64,000 nt of DNA, from NCBI GenBank assembly GCA_947462875.1, contig CANHQJ010000002.1:124001-188000 (forward strand), in the 5' to 3' direction. Position 1 is the first letter of the stretch. Each line of letters starts with the position of its first letter. The translations under genes were made by a program, and so were the position numbers. This DNA comes from Verrucomicrobiia bacterium (lineage in GTDB: Bacteria > Verrucomicrobiota > Verrucomicrobiia > Verrucomicrobiales > Akkermansiaceae). The notes under the pieces were generated by a model. The model was not told where the DNA came from and searched no databases. It saw nothing but the letters and a program-made list of their open reading frames with translations. Shown here in pieces: positions 52,694 to 61,670 of the stretch.

Positions 52694-54013
52694 ATGGCAG
52701 TTTTTACCTACAAAGCACTCAACAGCAAGGGCGCGGTCAGTCAGGGCGATATCGATGCCACCGACCGCACCGAGGCCCTGCGCTTGCTCGATCGCAAAGG
52801 CCTGCAACCCGTCTCCATCAAGGAAGCATCCGCCGTGAATTCGGCATCGGCGAAGCCCGCGAAAGCCGCCAAGCCCGCGGCCAAGCCGCAGCCTCGCCCG
52901 TCCTCTCGCAGCAGTGCCGCTGAGGGCGAAAAGGCGAAGCCCACCGAGAAAAGCGAAGGCTTGCTGAAAATGAAGCGCGCCGATGTGGTGATGTTCACCG
53001 AGGAGCTTTCCGACATGTTGGGTGGTGGCTTGCAGCTGGAACCGGCCCTGCTGGCCATGGAGAGTCGGCAAGAACTCGGCAACCTGAAAGCGATCGCCCA
53101 GCGCCTGCGCCAGGACGTGCGCGATGGCATGAATTTCTCGAACGCCCTGCGCCGCACCAGTGCCGGATTCGACCAACTCTATTGCAGCCTCGCCGCCGCC
53201 GGTGAAGCATCGGGTGCCCTCGATACCATCCTGCGTCGCCAGGCGCACTACCTGAAGACCCTGCAAGAGCTGCAATCGAAGTTCGTGCTCGCGCTGATTT
53301 ATCCTGCTTTCTTGGTGCTCTCTTGCATCGGCGTTTCCATCCTTCTGGTCACGACCCTGATTCCGCAGCTCACCTCGCTGATCCAGAGCACGCCGGGTGC
53401 GAAAGTGCCTCTGGGTGCCGCGATCATGATCGGTGCCTCGGATTTCCTCAAGGAATGGTGGCATGTGATCACGCTGGTGCTGGTGGCGGCGGCGATCTTT
53501 TTCAAAGCATGGAAGGACAATCCCGCGAACAAATTCGCATGGGACGGCATGAAATTGAAAATGCCACTCTTCGGCAAGCTCATCTCCAGTCGCTTTTACG
53601 TGCAGTTTCTCGAAACCATGGCCAACCTCGTGGGCAACGGACTGCCCTTGCTGCGATCGCTGGAGCTATCGCGCGATGCCACGGGCAATCTGGTCATGCG
53701 CAAGCAGCTCGATCAGGTGATCGCACTCGTCGGTGACGGGCGCTCGTTCACCAAAGCCATGACGCGCGCCGGGGTCTTTCCGCCGCTCTTGATCGATATG
53801 GTCGCGGTCGGCGAGCAGACGGGGAAAATCGACATCTCCCTGCGTCGCGCCGCCGAGCGCTACGACCGCGAGATGGCGAAGGACATGCAGCGCCTGATGG
53901 CACTGGTGACGCCGGTGATTCTGGTCATCATGGCCGGCCTGATCGGCAGCATGATGTATCTGATCTTCACCTCGATCTTCCAGACGATTTCGGGCCTGAG
54001 CGGGCGTTCCTGA
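52694..54013 (+). CDS. Type II secretion/type IV pilus inner-membrane platform (GspF/PilC)
   Basis: The predicted protein is 439 residues. After a short N-terminal domain (FTYKALNSKGAVSQGDI...) there is an Ala/Lys/Pro-rich linker (about 45-90). Two GspF domains follow, each with its helical cytoplasmic part and membrane helices. Motifs include FTEELSDMLGGGLQLEPAL, LYCSLAAAGEASGALDTILRR and the second-domain FVQFLETMANLVGNGLPLLRSLELS-like repeat, followed by DMVAVGEQTGKID. It pairs with the adjacent GspE/PilB ATPase. The linker is longer than usual. The two genes likely form one operon. Confidence 0.95.
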   Translation: MAVFTYKALNSKGAVSQGDIDATDRTEALRLLDRKGLQPVSIKEASAVNSASAKPAKAAKPAAKPQPRPSSRSSAAEGEKAKPTEKSEGLLKMKRADVVMFTEELSDMLGGGLQLEPALLAMESRQELGNLKAIAQRLRQDVRDGMNFSNALRRTSAGFDQLYCSLAAAGEASGALDTILRRQAHYLKTLQELQSKFVLALIYPAFLVLSCIGVSILLVTTLIPQLTSLIQSTPGAKVPLGAAIMIGASDFLKEWWHVITLVLVAAAIFFKAWKDNPANKFAWDGMKLKMPLFGKLISSRFYVQFLETMANLVGNGLPLLRSLELSRDATGNLVMRKQLDQVIALVGDGRSFTKAMTRAGVFPPLLIDMVAVGEQTGKIDISLRRAAERYDREMAKDMQRLMALVTPVILVIMAGLIGSMMYLIFTSIFQTISGLSGRS

Positions 54014-54176
54014 GAGTGTTCACCGCAGGAAAATGTCACGATCTTTCGGGAAAACGAAATTTTTTGACGATTTCGGAACGTTTTTCCTTGCCGCCTGCAA
54101 ATTCGGTCGGTAGTAGCTCGGAGTCGTTTTTGTACGGTCACAAACGCGCGTTTTTTCTCCCAACACATTTGTAAAC

Positions 54177-54812
54177 ATGCGAAACTTTCTTTTTCCCTTC
54201 GGTTCGGCCCTCATGGTGGCCTTTCTTCTCTCGAACTGTTCTTCCAATTCACTGACGATCGTCAAGCCTAACGGCCACTACGGCGCGCCCCAGTCCATCG
54301 TGACGGCTCCGCCATCGGCCCATCTGGTGGCGGCCGCGCAGTCGAAGCCGAAAGATCGTCACAACATGCCGGTGTATACCTTCGGCGAAAGAAACCGCGT
54401 GGTCCGCACCACGGCCTACACCTGCTCGGAAGATGACCACATCCAGTATGGCTCCGCCAGCGCGATCGGCACGCCACTGAAATTCACCAACCGCGTTCGC
54501 TCGGCCGCCGCTGACTGGTCCTTTTACCCGATGGGCACCGTGTTCAAGATCAAAGGCGAATCGCAACTCTACGTCGTGGACGATTACGGCTCGGCCTTGA
54601 CCGGCACCGGCACGATCGACATCTACAAACCCAGCCGCGACTGGATGAATGCCTGGGGCCGTCGCAACGTGGAAATCGTGGTCATGCAGTGGGGCTCTCT
54701 CGAGCGCAGTGCCGAGGTGCTTTCCAAGCGCGTTCACCATCCGCATTGCCGCCAGATGTACGCCAACATCCAGCGCCTGCGCGGCGGCAAGAGCACCACA
54801 GCGATGCGCTGA
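54177..54812 (+). CDS. 3D-domain lipoprotein
   Basis: The predicted protein is 211 residues. A lipobox (LLSNC, Cys20) marks it as a lipoprotein. A low-complexity region follows, then a double-psi barrel 3D domain (about 75-170) with TAYTCSEDDH, AADWSFYPMGTVFKI and the three aspartates of YVVDDYGSALTGTGTIDIYK. Domains of this kind occur in MltA, RlpA and germination-related wall enzymes, so it may act on peptidoglycan; activity is unproven. It lies after gspF on the same strand, 163 bp away. Confidence 0.85.
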   Translation: MRNFLFPFGSALMVAFLLSNCSSNSLTIVKPNGHYGAPQSIVTAPPSAHLVAAAQSKPKDRHNMPVYTFGERNRVVRTTAYTCSEDDHIQYGSASAIGTPLKFTNRVRSAAADWSFYPMGTVFKIKGESQLYVVDDYGSALTGTGTIDIYKPSRDWMNAWGRRNVEIVVMQWGSLERSAEVLSKRVHHPHCRQMYANIQRLRGGKSTTAMR

Positions 54813-55020
54813 TGGGAGGGCAGGGAGAGCCGTCCGTCCCGGCGGCTTCAAGCTCGTTAGATATTTGTCGCCTGTTAACCAGTGATATCGCTGAAATCAC
54901 TGAATTTTTGAGAGGGCTGAAATGCTTTGGCCTCATGGGGGCTTACGGGTTCACTTATTCGCCCAGATCGGCATGGGCGGATTTTTGCGATTTTTCAGCT
55001 TGCTCATTACGTTGATATAA

Positions 55021-55042
55021 TTTACTCAGTGTCTTGAGTAAA
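55021..55042. promoter_or_regulatory. Perfect palindrome before the DUF4143 ATPase gene
   Basis: TTTACTCA-N6-TGAGTAAA: both 8-bp arms match exactly. It ends 4 bp before the ATG at 55047, and a TATAAT-like sequence lies directly upstream. It is likely an operator, possibly autoregulatory. Confidence 0.6.
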
Positions 55043-55046
55043 AAAT

Positions 55047-56240
55047 ATGAAGCGTTCCAAACTCTACCAGTTGCTGCTTGCTCGCGTGAGGGAGCCAAGG
55101 CGTTTTGTCCAGGTTCTTGCTGGTCCGAGGCAGGTGGGTAAGACGACTTTGGTCCGTCAAGTGATGGCGGATTGCGGATTGCCATCGCACTATGCGTCGG
55201 CGGATGAACCATCACTTCGCGATCAAGCTTGGCTGGAGCAGCAGTGGGATCTCGGCCGGCTGAAAGCTCGCAATCACCCGGATGGCGCGCTGCTGATCAT
55301 CGATGAAATCCAAAAAGCGGCCCGATGGACGGAAGTGGTGAAACTGCTCTGGGATGCGGATACTCACAGCGCTACACCTCTCAAAGTCATATTGTTAGGT
55401 TCTTCGCCGCTACTGATCCAGTCCGGCCTTACCGAAAGTCTCGCGGGACGCTTTGAAACAATTCCCGTTCCGCACTGGTCTTTCGCTGAAATGAGTGAGT
55501 GCTTCGGTTGGGATCTGGAAAAATTTCTTCTTTATGGCGCTTACCCGGGAGCGGCACCTCTGGCGGATGATCCAGAGCGCTGGCGGAGCTATATCAACGA
55601 TTCGCTCATCGAAACCACGCTGTCCCGTGACATCCTGCTGCTCACCCGGGTCGATAAGCCCGCATTGCTGCGCCGACTGTTTCAGCTCGCCTGTTGCTAC
55701 TCCGGACAAATTCTGGCCTATCAGAAAATGTTAGGTCAGCTCGTAGATGCGGGAAATACCGTCACTCTGGCACACTACCTACAACTTCTCGAAGGCGCGG
55801 GCATGGTTGCTGGATTGCAGAAATTTTCCGGCAACCAATTGCGTCAACGAGCCTCCAGCCCGAAGCTACAAGTCCTGAATACCGCGCTCATGACTGCCCA
55901 GTCCGGCCGCACTCCAGATGCGTGGCGTGGTGATGGGGACGCGTGGGGGCGTTTGATCGAGTCAGCGGTGGGAGCACATCTTTGCAACACGAGTATAGGC
56001 ACCGGTATCACCGTCACCTATTGGCGTGAGAAAAATCTGGAAGTCGATTTTGTCTTACAGCGCGGCGATGCACTGGTCGCCATTGAGGTGAAAAGCGGCG
56101 GTCGCAAGCAGACTTTGCCTGGCATAGCTGCCTTTGACAAAGAATATCATCCGACCGCAAAACTCCTCGTCGGCGGCCAAGGCATACCCATCAGCGAATT
56201 CCTCCAAGCCCCTGCAGCTCATTGGCTGGGCGATCGGTGA
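55047..56240 (+). CDS. DUF4143-type AAA ATPase
   Basis: The predicted protein is 397 residues. The N-terminal ATPase has Walker A AGPRQVGKTTLVRQ, Walker B ALLIIDEIQKA and sensor LLGSSPLL. The C-terminal half is the DUF4143-type domain with TLSRDILLL, LAHYLQLLEGAGMV, GRLIESAVGAHL and VDFVLQRGDALVAIEVKSG, which looks like a PD-(D/E)XK nuclease-like core. The family is very common in bacteria and archaea; its role is unclear. It is a single gene behind a perfect palindrome and may be horizontally acquired. Confidence 0.9.
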   Translation: MKRSKLYQLLLARVREPRRFVQVLAGPRQVGKTTLVRQVMADCGLPSHYASADEPSLRDQAWLEQQWDLGRLKARNHPDGALLIIDEIQKAARWTEVVKLLWDADTHSATPLKVILLGSSPLLIQSGLTESLAGRFETIPVPHWSFAEMSECFGWDLEKFLLYGAYPGAAPLADDPERWRSYINDSLIETTLSRDILLLTRVDKPALLRRLFQLACCYSGQILAYQKMLGQLVDAGNTVTLAHYLQLLEGAGMVAGLQKFSGNQLRQRASSPKLQVLNTALMTAQSGRTPDAWRGDGDAWGRLIESAVGAHLCNTSIGTGITVTYWREKNLEVDFVLQRGDALVAIEVKSGGRKQTLPGIAAFDKEYHPTAKLLVGGQGIPISEFLQAPAAHWLGDR

Positions 56241-56249
56241 AATCACTCC

Positions 56250-57143
56250 TCACATCGGCAAGTGATCGCGGCAGTATTCTTTGCCGTCGTTCGGATGCAC
56301 GTAGAATTCCAGGTCGGGATCGTCGTGTTCGGTGCGGGAGCAGGTGGCGCATTGGTGCAGGGCGTGATCGCTTTTGCGCAGCGCGCTGCGGAATTGTCTT
56401 TTGCGTTTGAGCAAGGCCCAGGCACCGCCTTGCAGGGCATTGACGATGCCCACCAGTCCGCCGCTGGCGAAGCCGACGACGTGTGCCGTATTGGCGACAG
56501 GACCGAGCAGGCCGGTAAAGCACACCACAAGCCAGATCAGGAGCATGGTCGCTGTCTGGCGGTTGATGACAAAGCCGGGATCGGGATGGAGCTTCGAGCG
56601 GGCTAACAGAAATCCGAACAGTCCGTAGTTCACGCCGGACATGCCGCCGAAATTGGTGCCGCTGACGAAGGCCTGCGCGGTGTTGGAGAGAATCGCGGTG
56701 AAGAGCACCAGCGCGAGGAATCGCAGCGAACGGAAGCGGGTTTCCAGCACGCGCCCGAAGTCCCACAGCCACATCATGTTGAAAACGATGTGCATGATGC
56801 CGAAGTGGAGAAACATCGGCGTGACGGCGCGCCAGACCTGGCCTTTTTGCAGATCGCGTGCGGGGTGTTCAAGGATTTCCTCGATTTGTGCATTGCGCAG
56901 GAGGATTTCCGCCTGCGGGATGGACTGCCAGTTTGCCAGTTCCTCCTCCGTGAACATCACTTCCTTCAGCTCGTGCTGGGAGGAAAAAAACAACACATCG
57001 ACTTTTTCCGTTTTGCTGCCGAGTTGGCTCAGGGCCGCGACGATGATGCTCACGCCCATGAGGATCATCGTGACGGTGTAGTAGTGCGTGGCATCGCGCC
57101 AGGTGCGGTTGCCGCCGGAGCGGGACGGAAAGGGATGGCTCAT
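56250..57143 (-). CDS. Rhomboid intramembrane protease with C-terminal Cys/His cluster
   Basis: The predicted protein is 297 residues with about six membrane helices. Catalytic Ser169 lies in GGMSGVNYGLFGF and His221 in NTAHVVGFASGG, the rhomboid dyad. The L1 loop element WRAVTPMFLHFGIMHIVFNMMWL is present. An inserted periplasmic/loop segment (about 45-95) is unusual. The C-terminus ends with CATCSRTE and YCRDHLPM, a possible metal-binding cluster. It cleaves membrane proteins; the substrate is unknown. It is convergent with the DUF4143 ATPase gene and divergent from gcvT. Confidence 0.92.
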   Translation of the reverse strand: MSHPFPSRSGGNRTWRDATHYYTVTMILMGVSIIVAALSQLGSKTEKVDVLFFSSQHELKEVMFTEEELANWQSIPQAEILLRNAQIEEILEHPARDLQKGQVWRAVTPMFLHFGIMHIVFNMMWLWDFGRVLETRFRSLRFLALVLFTAILSNTAQAFVSGTNFGGMSGVNYGLFGFLLARSKLHPDPGFVINRQTATMLLIWLVVCFTGLLGPVANTAHVVGFASGGLVGIVNALQGGAWALLKRKRQFRSALRKSDHALHQCATCSRTEHDDPDLEFYVHPNDGKEYCRDHLPM

Positions 57144-57223
57144 GAAAATTTAGTGTGCGGCACAAGCTATCGGACGGGAAGGGGATTGACAAGAGGGCAA
57201 CGCGTGTCATTTTCTGCGTCGAA

Positions 57224-58321
57224 ATGTCAGACAATTTGCTTCACACCCCGTTAGAGTCAGTACACGTCGAACTGGGTGCCAAGATGGTGCCATTCGGCGG
57301 GTGGTACATGCCGGTGCAATACACCTCCATCCTCGATGAACACGCTGCTGTGCGGCAGCAGGTGGGGATCTTTGACATCTCGCACATGGGACAGATCGTC
57401 ATCAACGGCGCGGGCGCGGAGGCGTGGCTGAACCGCATGCTGGCGAACAATGTGGCCAAACTCCAACCAGGCCAGGGGCAGTACAGTTTTCTCCTGAACG
57501 AGCGCGGTGGCGTGATCGATGACCTCATCATCTATCGCGAGGCAGCGGATCGTTTTTTTGCGGTGGTGAATGCCTCTCGCATCGAGCAGGATTTTTTCTG
57601 GCTGGCACAACACCAGCCGGAGGATGTGGCGCTGGCGAATGAAAGTGATCTGTGGGCCGGTCTGGCGGTGCAGGGTCCGCTGGCAGCGGCGGTGTTCGCG
57701 CGATTGTTCACGGGCGTGGCCTTGCCGCCGCGCAATGGCATTTTGCGCTTCACGCACGAAGGACAAGAGCTGGTGGTCTGCCGCACGGGCTATACGGGCG
57801 AAGATGGCTATGAATTTTTCAGCGCCGCGAGCCATGGCCCGGCGTGGCTGAAGGCCTTCGTGGCAGCGGGGGCGAAACCCTGCGGACTGGGAGCGCGCGA
57901 TAGCCTGCGTCTGGAAATGGGCTATCCGCTCAATGGCAGCGATCTCTCGGAGGATCTGACACCGATCGAGGCGGGTCTGGGATTTTTTGTCGATCTCGAA
58001 AAGGGCGACTTCATCGGTCGCGATGTGCTGATCGCACAAAAGGAAAACGGCCTCACGCGCAAGCTGGTGGGCCTGCAGTATCTCGAAAAAGGCGCTCCGC
58101 CGCGCTCGCACTACGCGGTGGAAAGCACCGATGGCCAGGTCATCGGCGAGCTGTGCAGTGGCGTGCTTTCCCCGAGCCTGATGACGGGAATCGGCATGGC
58201 ATACCTGCCCATGGAATTCACCAAACTCGGCACCGTGGTGAACATCGATGTGCGCGGTCGCAAGTTTTCCGCCAAGGTTGTCAAAAAACCATTTTACAAA
58301 CCCGCCCCCAAACAGGCATAA
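57224..58321 (+). CDS. gcvT: Aminomethyltransferase (glycine cleavage T protein)
   Basis: The predicted protein is 365 residues from ATG 57224. It transfers the one-carbon unit from aminomethyl-lipoyl-GcvH to tetrahydrofolate and releases ammonia. Motifs include VPFGGWYMPVQY, GIFDISHMGQI, GQGQYSFLLNERGGVIDDLI, the catalytic Asp in that segment, and RTGYTGEDGYEFF. There is no glycine riboswitch in the 80-bp leader. gcvH follows after 11 bp. The third component, gcvP, is not in the window. Confidence 0.97.
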   Translation: MSDNLLHTPLESVHVELGAKMVPFGGWYMPVQYTSILDEHAAVRQQVGIFDISHMGQIVINGAGAEAWLNRMLANNVAKLQPGQGQYSFLLNERGGVIDDLIIYREAADRFFAVVNASRIEQDFFWLAQHQPEDVALANESDLWAGLAVQGPLAAAVFARLFTGVALPPRNGILRFTHEGQELVVCRTGYTGEDGYEFFSAASHGPAWLKAFVAAGAKPCGLGARDSLRLEMGYPLNGSDLSEDLTPIEAGLGFFVDLEKGDFIGRDVLIAQKENGLTRKLVGLQYLEKGAPPRSHYAVESTDGQVIGELCSGVLSPSLMTGIGMAYLPMEFTKLGTVVNIDVRGRKFSAKVVKKPFYKPAPKQA

Positions 58322-58332
58322 ACCTCTCAGAC

Positions 58333-58710
58333 ATGAACATTCCAAGCGATCTCCGATACAATAACTCCCACGAATGGGTGCGCCTCGAAGGCGATGTGGC
58401 CACGGTTGGCATCACCGATCACGCGCAAGCCGAGCTCACCGATGTGGTGTTCGTCGAGCTCCCCGCTGTGGGCCGTCAGGTGGACATGGGTGACCCGACC
58501 GCCGTTGTCGAATCGGTGAAAGCCGCCAGCGACATCTATGCGCCGATCTCGGGAGAAATCATCGAAGGCAATCCGGAAGTGGAAGCGGATCCCGCCCTTG
58601 TGAACACCGATCCGTATGGCAAAGGCTGGATTTTCAAGATGCGCGTCAAGGATGCCGCCGCCGTCGAGAAGCTGATGGATGCCGCCGCGTATCAGGCGAT
58701 GATTTCCTGA
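58333..58710 (+). CDS. gcvH: Glycine cleavage system H protein
   Basis: The predicted protein is 125 residues, normal GcvH length. It carries the lipoyl group on Lys63 in VVESVKAASDIYAPISGE, which shuttles the aminomethyl group between P, T and L proteins. Other family blocks are SHEWVRLEGDVATVGITDHAQ and LVNTDPYGKGWIFKM. It is 11 bp after gcvT and part of the same operon. A 59-residue frame follows 13 bp later. Confidence 0.98.
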   Translation: MNIPSDLRYNNSHEWVRLEGDVATVGITDHAQAELTDVVFVELPAVGRQVDMGDPTAVVESVKAASDIYAPISGEIIEGNPEVEADPALVNTDPYGKGWIFKMRVKDAAAVEKLMDAAAYQAMIS

Positions 58711-58723
58711 GGCCTGGCACGGC

Positions 58724-58903
58724 ATGAGGTGGTATCTGTTGCAGTCGATTCAGTTTCTTCTGCTACTGGGTTCCACCCGGCTGTTTCCCACGGAACCATT
58801 TTGCACATGGCAGCTATGGGGGCAGATCGCTCTCTGGGCGCTGTTGGCGGCTGCGATCATGGGGCTTTTTTTCTTGCTGGCACGTTGGTGCAAGCTGGAC
58901 TGA
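58724..58903 (+). CDS. Small membrane protein (59 aa)
   Basis: This short frame starts with ATG 58724 (MRWYLLQSIQFL...) and stops at 58903. It contains two hydrophobic segments, about residues 5-17 and 33-54, and ends ARWCKLD. Its position, 13 bp after gcvH and on the same strand, and its hydrophobicity make it a plausible small inner-membrane protein. No clear ribosome site is visible. It could instead be a chance frame in GC-rich DNA, so confidence is limited. Confidence 0.5.
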   Translation: MRWYLLQSIQFLLLLGSTRLFPTEPFCTWQLWGQIALWALLAAAIMGLFFLLARWCKLD

Positions 58904-59000
58904 GCGAGACTTGTTAGGTCGCTTTTGTGCCGGCCCGGAGACAGGGAAAATTTTTGCTTCGGCGGTTGCGGCGGCGGGCAAAGTATCGCATACTGGCTGG

Positions 59001-59852
59001 GTGAAAGTCGGTATCATGGTGAATGAGCGCAAGGCGGACGCACGCGATGCCGTTTCCGCGCTGCGGGATGTGTTGCGGTCGCGTGGGATCGAGGTGTTGC
59101 TGCATCATCCGGCGGCTTCCTTGATTTCCTCCACGGATTCCTTCGATGCCTCGGAGCTCGCTGCGCAGAGCGATGTCATCGCCGTGCTGGGAGGAGATGG
59201 CACGATGCTGTCCGCGATGGAGAAACTGGGCAGCACGGACAAGCCGGTGGCGGGCATCAATATCGGCACGCTGGGCTTTCTCACGAGCTGCACGGAAAAT
59301 GAGCTGGAACTCTTCGCCGATGCGCTGCTGAGCGGCGACTACCGCACGAGCGAGCGGACCTTGTTGCAGTCGGTGATCCTGCATGCGGATGGTTCGCGGC
59401 AGGAGTTTGCCGCCTTGAACGAAGTGGTGCTCGCACGGGGACAAACCGGCAAGCTGGTGAGTCTGAGCGCACGCATCAATGGCGAAATTCTCAATCACTA
59501 TCGCGCGGATGGCCTGATCGTCACCACGCCCACCGGCTCCACGGCCTACAATCTCTCAGCGGGTGGCCCGCTCATCAGCCCGGATGCGCGGGTGTTTGTG
59601 ATCACTCCGATCTGTCCGCATTCGTTGAGTTATCGCTCGCTGGTGATCGATGACGCCGCCGAGGTGGAAATCATTCCCGAGGGCTCGGCCGATGAGCCGA
59701 TGTTTTTTACCGTGGACGGGCGGGACATCGTGCAAATCTTCGCGGGCAGCCGCATCCAGGTGAAAAAGTCGAGCCGCTCGTTTCACCTGCTGCGACTCAA
59801 GAACCGTTCCTTCTACGAAGCGCTGCGCCAGAAGCTCGGCTGGCGCGGATAA
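59001..59852 (+). CDS. nadK: NAD kinase
   Basis: The predicted protein is 283 residues from GTG 59001. It phosphorylates NAD to NADP. The signature GGDGTML is intact (VLGGDGTMLSAME), as are NIGTLGFLT, NEVVLARG and the C-terminal DGLIVTTPTGSTAYNLSAGGPL. The longer TTG reading upstream is not NadK-like. It lies 97 bp after the small membrane frame and 60 bp before pepP, on the same strand as gcvTH. Confidence 0.96.
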   Translation: MKVGIMVNERKADARDAVSALRDVLRSRGIEVLLHHPAASLISSTDSFDASELAAQSDVIAVLGGDGTMLSAMEKLGSTDKPVAGINIGTLGFLTSCTENELELFADALLSGDYRTSERTLLQSVILHADGSRQEFAALNEVVLARGQTGKLVSLSARINGEILNHYRADGLIVTTPTGSTAYNLSAGGPLISPDARVFVITPICPHSLSYRSLVIDDAAEVEIIPEGSADEPMFFTVDGRDIVQIFAGSRIQVKKSSRSFHLLRLKNRSFYEALRQKLGWRG

Positions 59853-59912
59853 TTTTCCGCGATACACACATTGTGATTGGAGTTTGCGGGACTCTTTGTT
59901 TTGATCACGGGC

Positions 59913-61202
59913 ATGCGCTACAAGGCCATTGATCCGCAACTTTTCATCCGCAACCGGGAAAAACTCCGCGCCCTGCTGCCGCCTAACAGCATCGTGATCG
60001 TGGTGGCGAATGATGTTTATCCGACCAATGCCGATGGCTCTATGCCCTTCAAGCAGAATGCCGATTTGTTCTATCTCTGCGGCGTCGATCAGGAGGAAAC
60101 GGCACTGGTTTTGTTCCCCGATGCGATAGATCCCAAGCAGCGCGAAATTTTGTTTGTCAAAGAGACCAGCGAACACATCGCGATCTGGGAAGGCGAAAAA
60201 CTCAGCAAGGAACAGGCGCGCGCGGCCACGGGGATCGAACGCATCGAGTGGATCACCTCATTCGAGCCGATGCTGCATCAGCTCATCCCGCAAGCGAACA
60301 ACATCTTCCTCACCACCAACGAGTATCTGCGTGCGCACTTGATCGTGGAAACGGCGAACGACCGCTTCATCAAAAAATGCCAGCAACGCTATCCCTTGCA
60401 TCGCTACGAGCGCCTCGCGCCGCTGATGCACCAACTCCGCATCATCAAGGAGCCGCAGGAAATCGCCATCATGCAGCATGCCTGCGATATCACGGAGGCG
60501 GGCTTCCGCCGCTTGTTATCGTTCGTCAAGCCGGGCGTGGGCGAGTGGGAAGTGGAGGCGGAATTGCTGCATGAGTTCGTGCGTCGCGGTTCGCGCGGTT
60601 TCGCCTATCAGCCCATCATCGGTTCGGGCAAAAACGCCTGCGTGCTGCACTACATCACCAACGAAGCCGTTTGTCAGGATGGTGACATGCTTCTGTTGGA
60701 CGTGGCTGCCGAATACGCCGGCTGGGCCTCCGACCTCACGCGCACCATCCCCGTCAATGGCCGCTTCACCAAGCGGCAGCGTGCCGTGTATGATGCCGTA
60801 TTGCGCGTCTTGCGTGGTGCCAATCAAATTCTGCGCCCCGGCAACACGCCCGCGCTCTATCAGCAACAGGTGCTGGAGTTGATGGAAAAGGAACTGGTGG
60901 ATCTCGGATTGATCGAGATGAAGGAGGCGAAAAAACAAGGTCCGGACAAACCGCTGGTGAAAAAATACTTCATGCACGGCACCTCGCATCATCTCGGGTT
61001 GGATGTGCACGACGTTTTCCCGCCGCATCAACCGTTCGGCGTGGGCATGGTCTTCACCATCGAGCCGGGCATTTACATCCGCGAGGAAAACATGGGCATC
61101 CGTCTGGAAAACGACGTGGTCATCGGCGAGACCGGCAACTTCGACCTCATGGGCAAGATCCCCATCGAGGCCGAACAAATCGAAGCGCTGATGAACGCGT
61201 GA
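59913..61202 (+). CDS. pepP: Xaa-Pro aminopeptidase
   Basis: The predicted protein is 429 residues from ATG 59913. It removes N-terminal residues next to proline and needs two metal ions. The N-terminal creatinase-like domain has FKQNADLFYLCGVDQEETALVL. The pita-bread domain has the metal ligands: Asp in LLLDVAAEYAGWASDLTRT, His in MHGTSHHLGLDVHDV, Glu in TIEPGIYI and Glu in NDVVIGE. The length matches E. coli PepP (about 440). It is convergent with the thioredoxin-like gene, with one base between the stops. Confidence 0.96.
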   Translation: MRYKAIDPQLFIRNREKLRALLPPNSIVIVVANDVYPTNADGSMPFKQNADLFYLCGVDQEETALVLFPDAIDPKQREILFVKETSEHIAIWEGEKLSKEQARAATGIERIEWITSFEPMLHQLIPQANNIFLTTNEYLRAHLIVETANDRFIKKCQQRYPLHRYERLAPLMHQLRIIKEPQEIAIMQHACDITEAGFRRLLSFVKPGVGEWEVEAELLHEFVRRGSRGFAYQPIIGSGKNACVLHYITNEAVCQDGDMLLLDVAAEYAGWASDLTRTIPVNGRFTKRQRAVYDAVLRVLRGANQILRPGNTPALYQQQVLELMEKELVDLGLIEMKEAKKQGPDKPLVKKYFMHGTSHHLGLDVHDVFPPHQPFGVGMVFTIEPGIYIREENMGIRLENDVVIGETGNFDLMGKIPIEAEQIEALMNA

Positions 61203-61203
61203 T

Positions 61204-61662
61204 TTATTTCACCGCCGCCTTTTTGTTTTTGTCGATCAGCTCCTGCAGGTGCTTGGTGTAGGCCTCGGGGCCGCCTTCGCGGTAGCCGATTTCCTCGCTG
61301 ATTTTTTTGCCTTCGGCATCGAGCAGATAGACCGTGGGGTAACCCTCGATGGCGAATTCCTTATCGAGCGCCTTGTTCTGTTTTTTCAGCTCAGGGGATT
61401 GCTCTTTTTTCTTGGGGAAATCGACTTCCATGAGCACGAGATTTTTTTCTGCATACTCCTTGAATTCTTTTTTCGAGAAGACTTCTTTTTCGATCTTGAT
61501 GCACCAGCCGCACCAATCGGTTCCGGTGAAATTGATGAGGATGGGCTTGTTCTCGGCTTTCGATTTGGCCTTGGCGGCTTCCCAATCGGTCATCCAGCCT
61601 TCGGCCAAGGCGAGGGTGGAGGTGAGCATGAGGGCGAGAGCGCTGCGCAGGATGGTTTTCAT
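61204..61662 (-). CDS. Secreted thioredoxin-like protein
   Basis: The predicted protein is 152 residues from ATG 61662. A signal peptide (to about residue 20, TLALAEG) precedes a thioredoxin-like domain with the redox motif WCGWC in GTDWCGWCIKIEKEVF and the cis-Pro loop GYPTVYLLD. It should act in the periplasm as a disulfide reductase or isomerase. It starts 8 bp after the end of the PPC-domain gene, so they probably form one transcript. Confidence 0.93.
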   Translation of the reverse strand: MKTILRSALALMLTSTLALAEGWMTDWEAAKAKSKAENKPILINFTGTDWCGWCIKIEKEVFSKKEFKEYAEKNLVLMEVDFPKKKEQSPELKKQNKALDKEFAIEGYPTVYLLDAEGKKISEEIGYREGGPEAYTKHLQELIDKNKKAAVK

Positions 61663-61670
61663 AATCGGAT

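Noticed and set aside
57144-57223. A glycine riboswitch in front of gcvT
   Set aside because: The 80-bp leader is too short and lacks the conserved aptamer elements.
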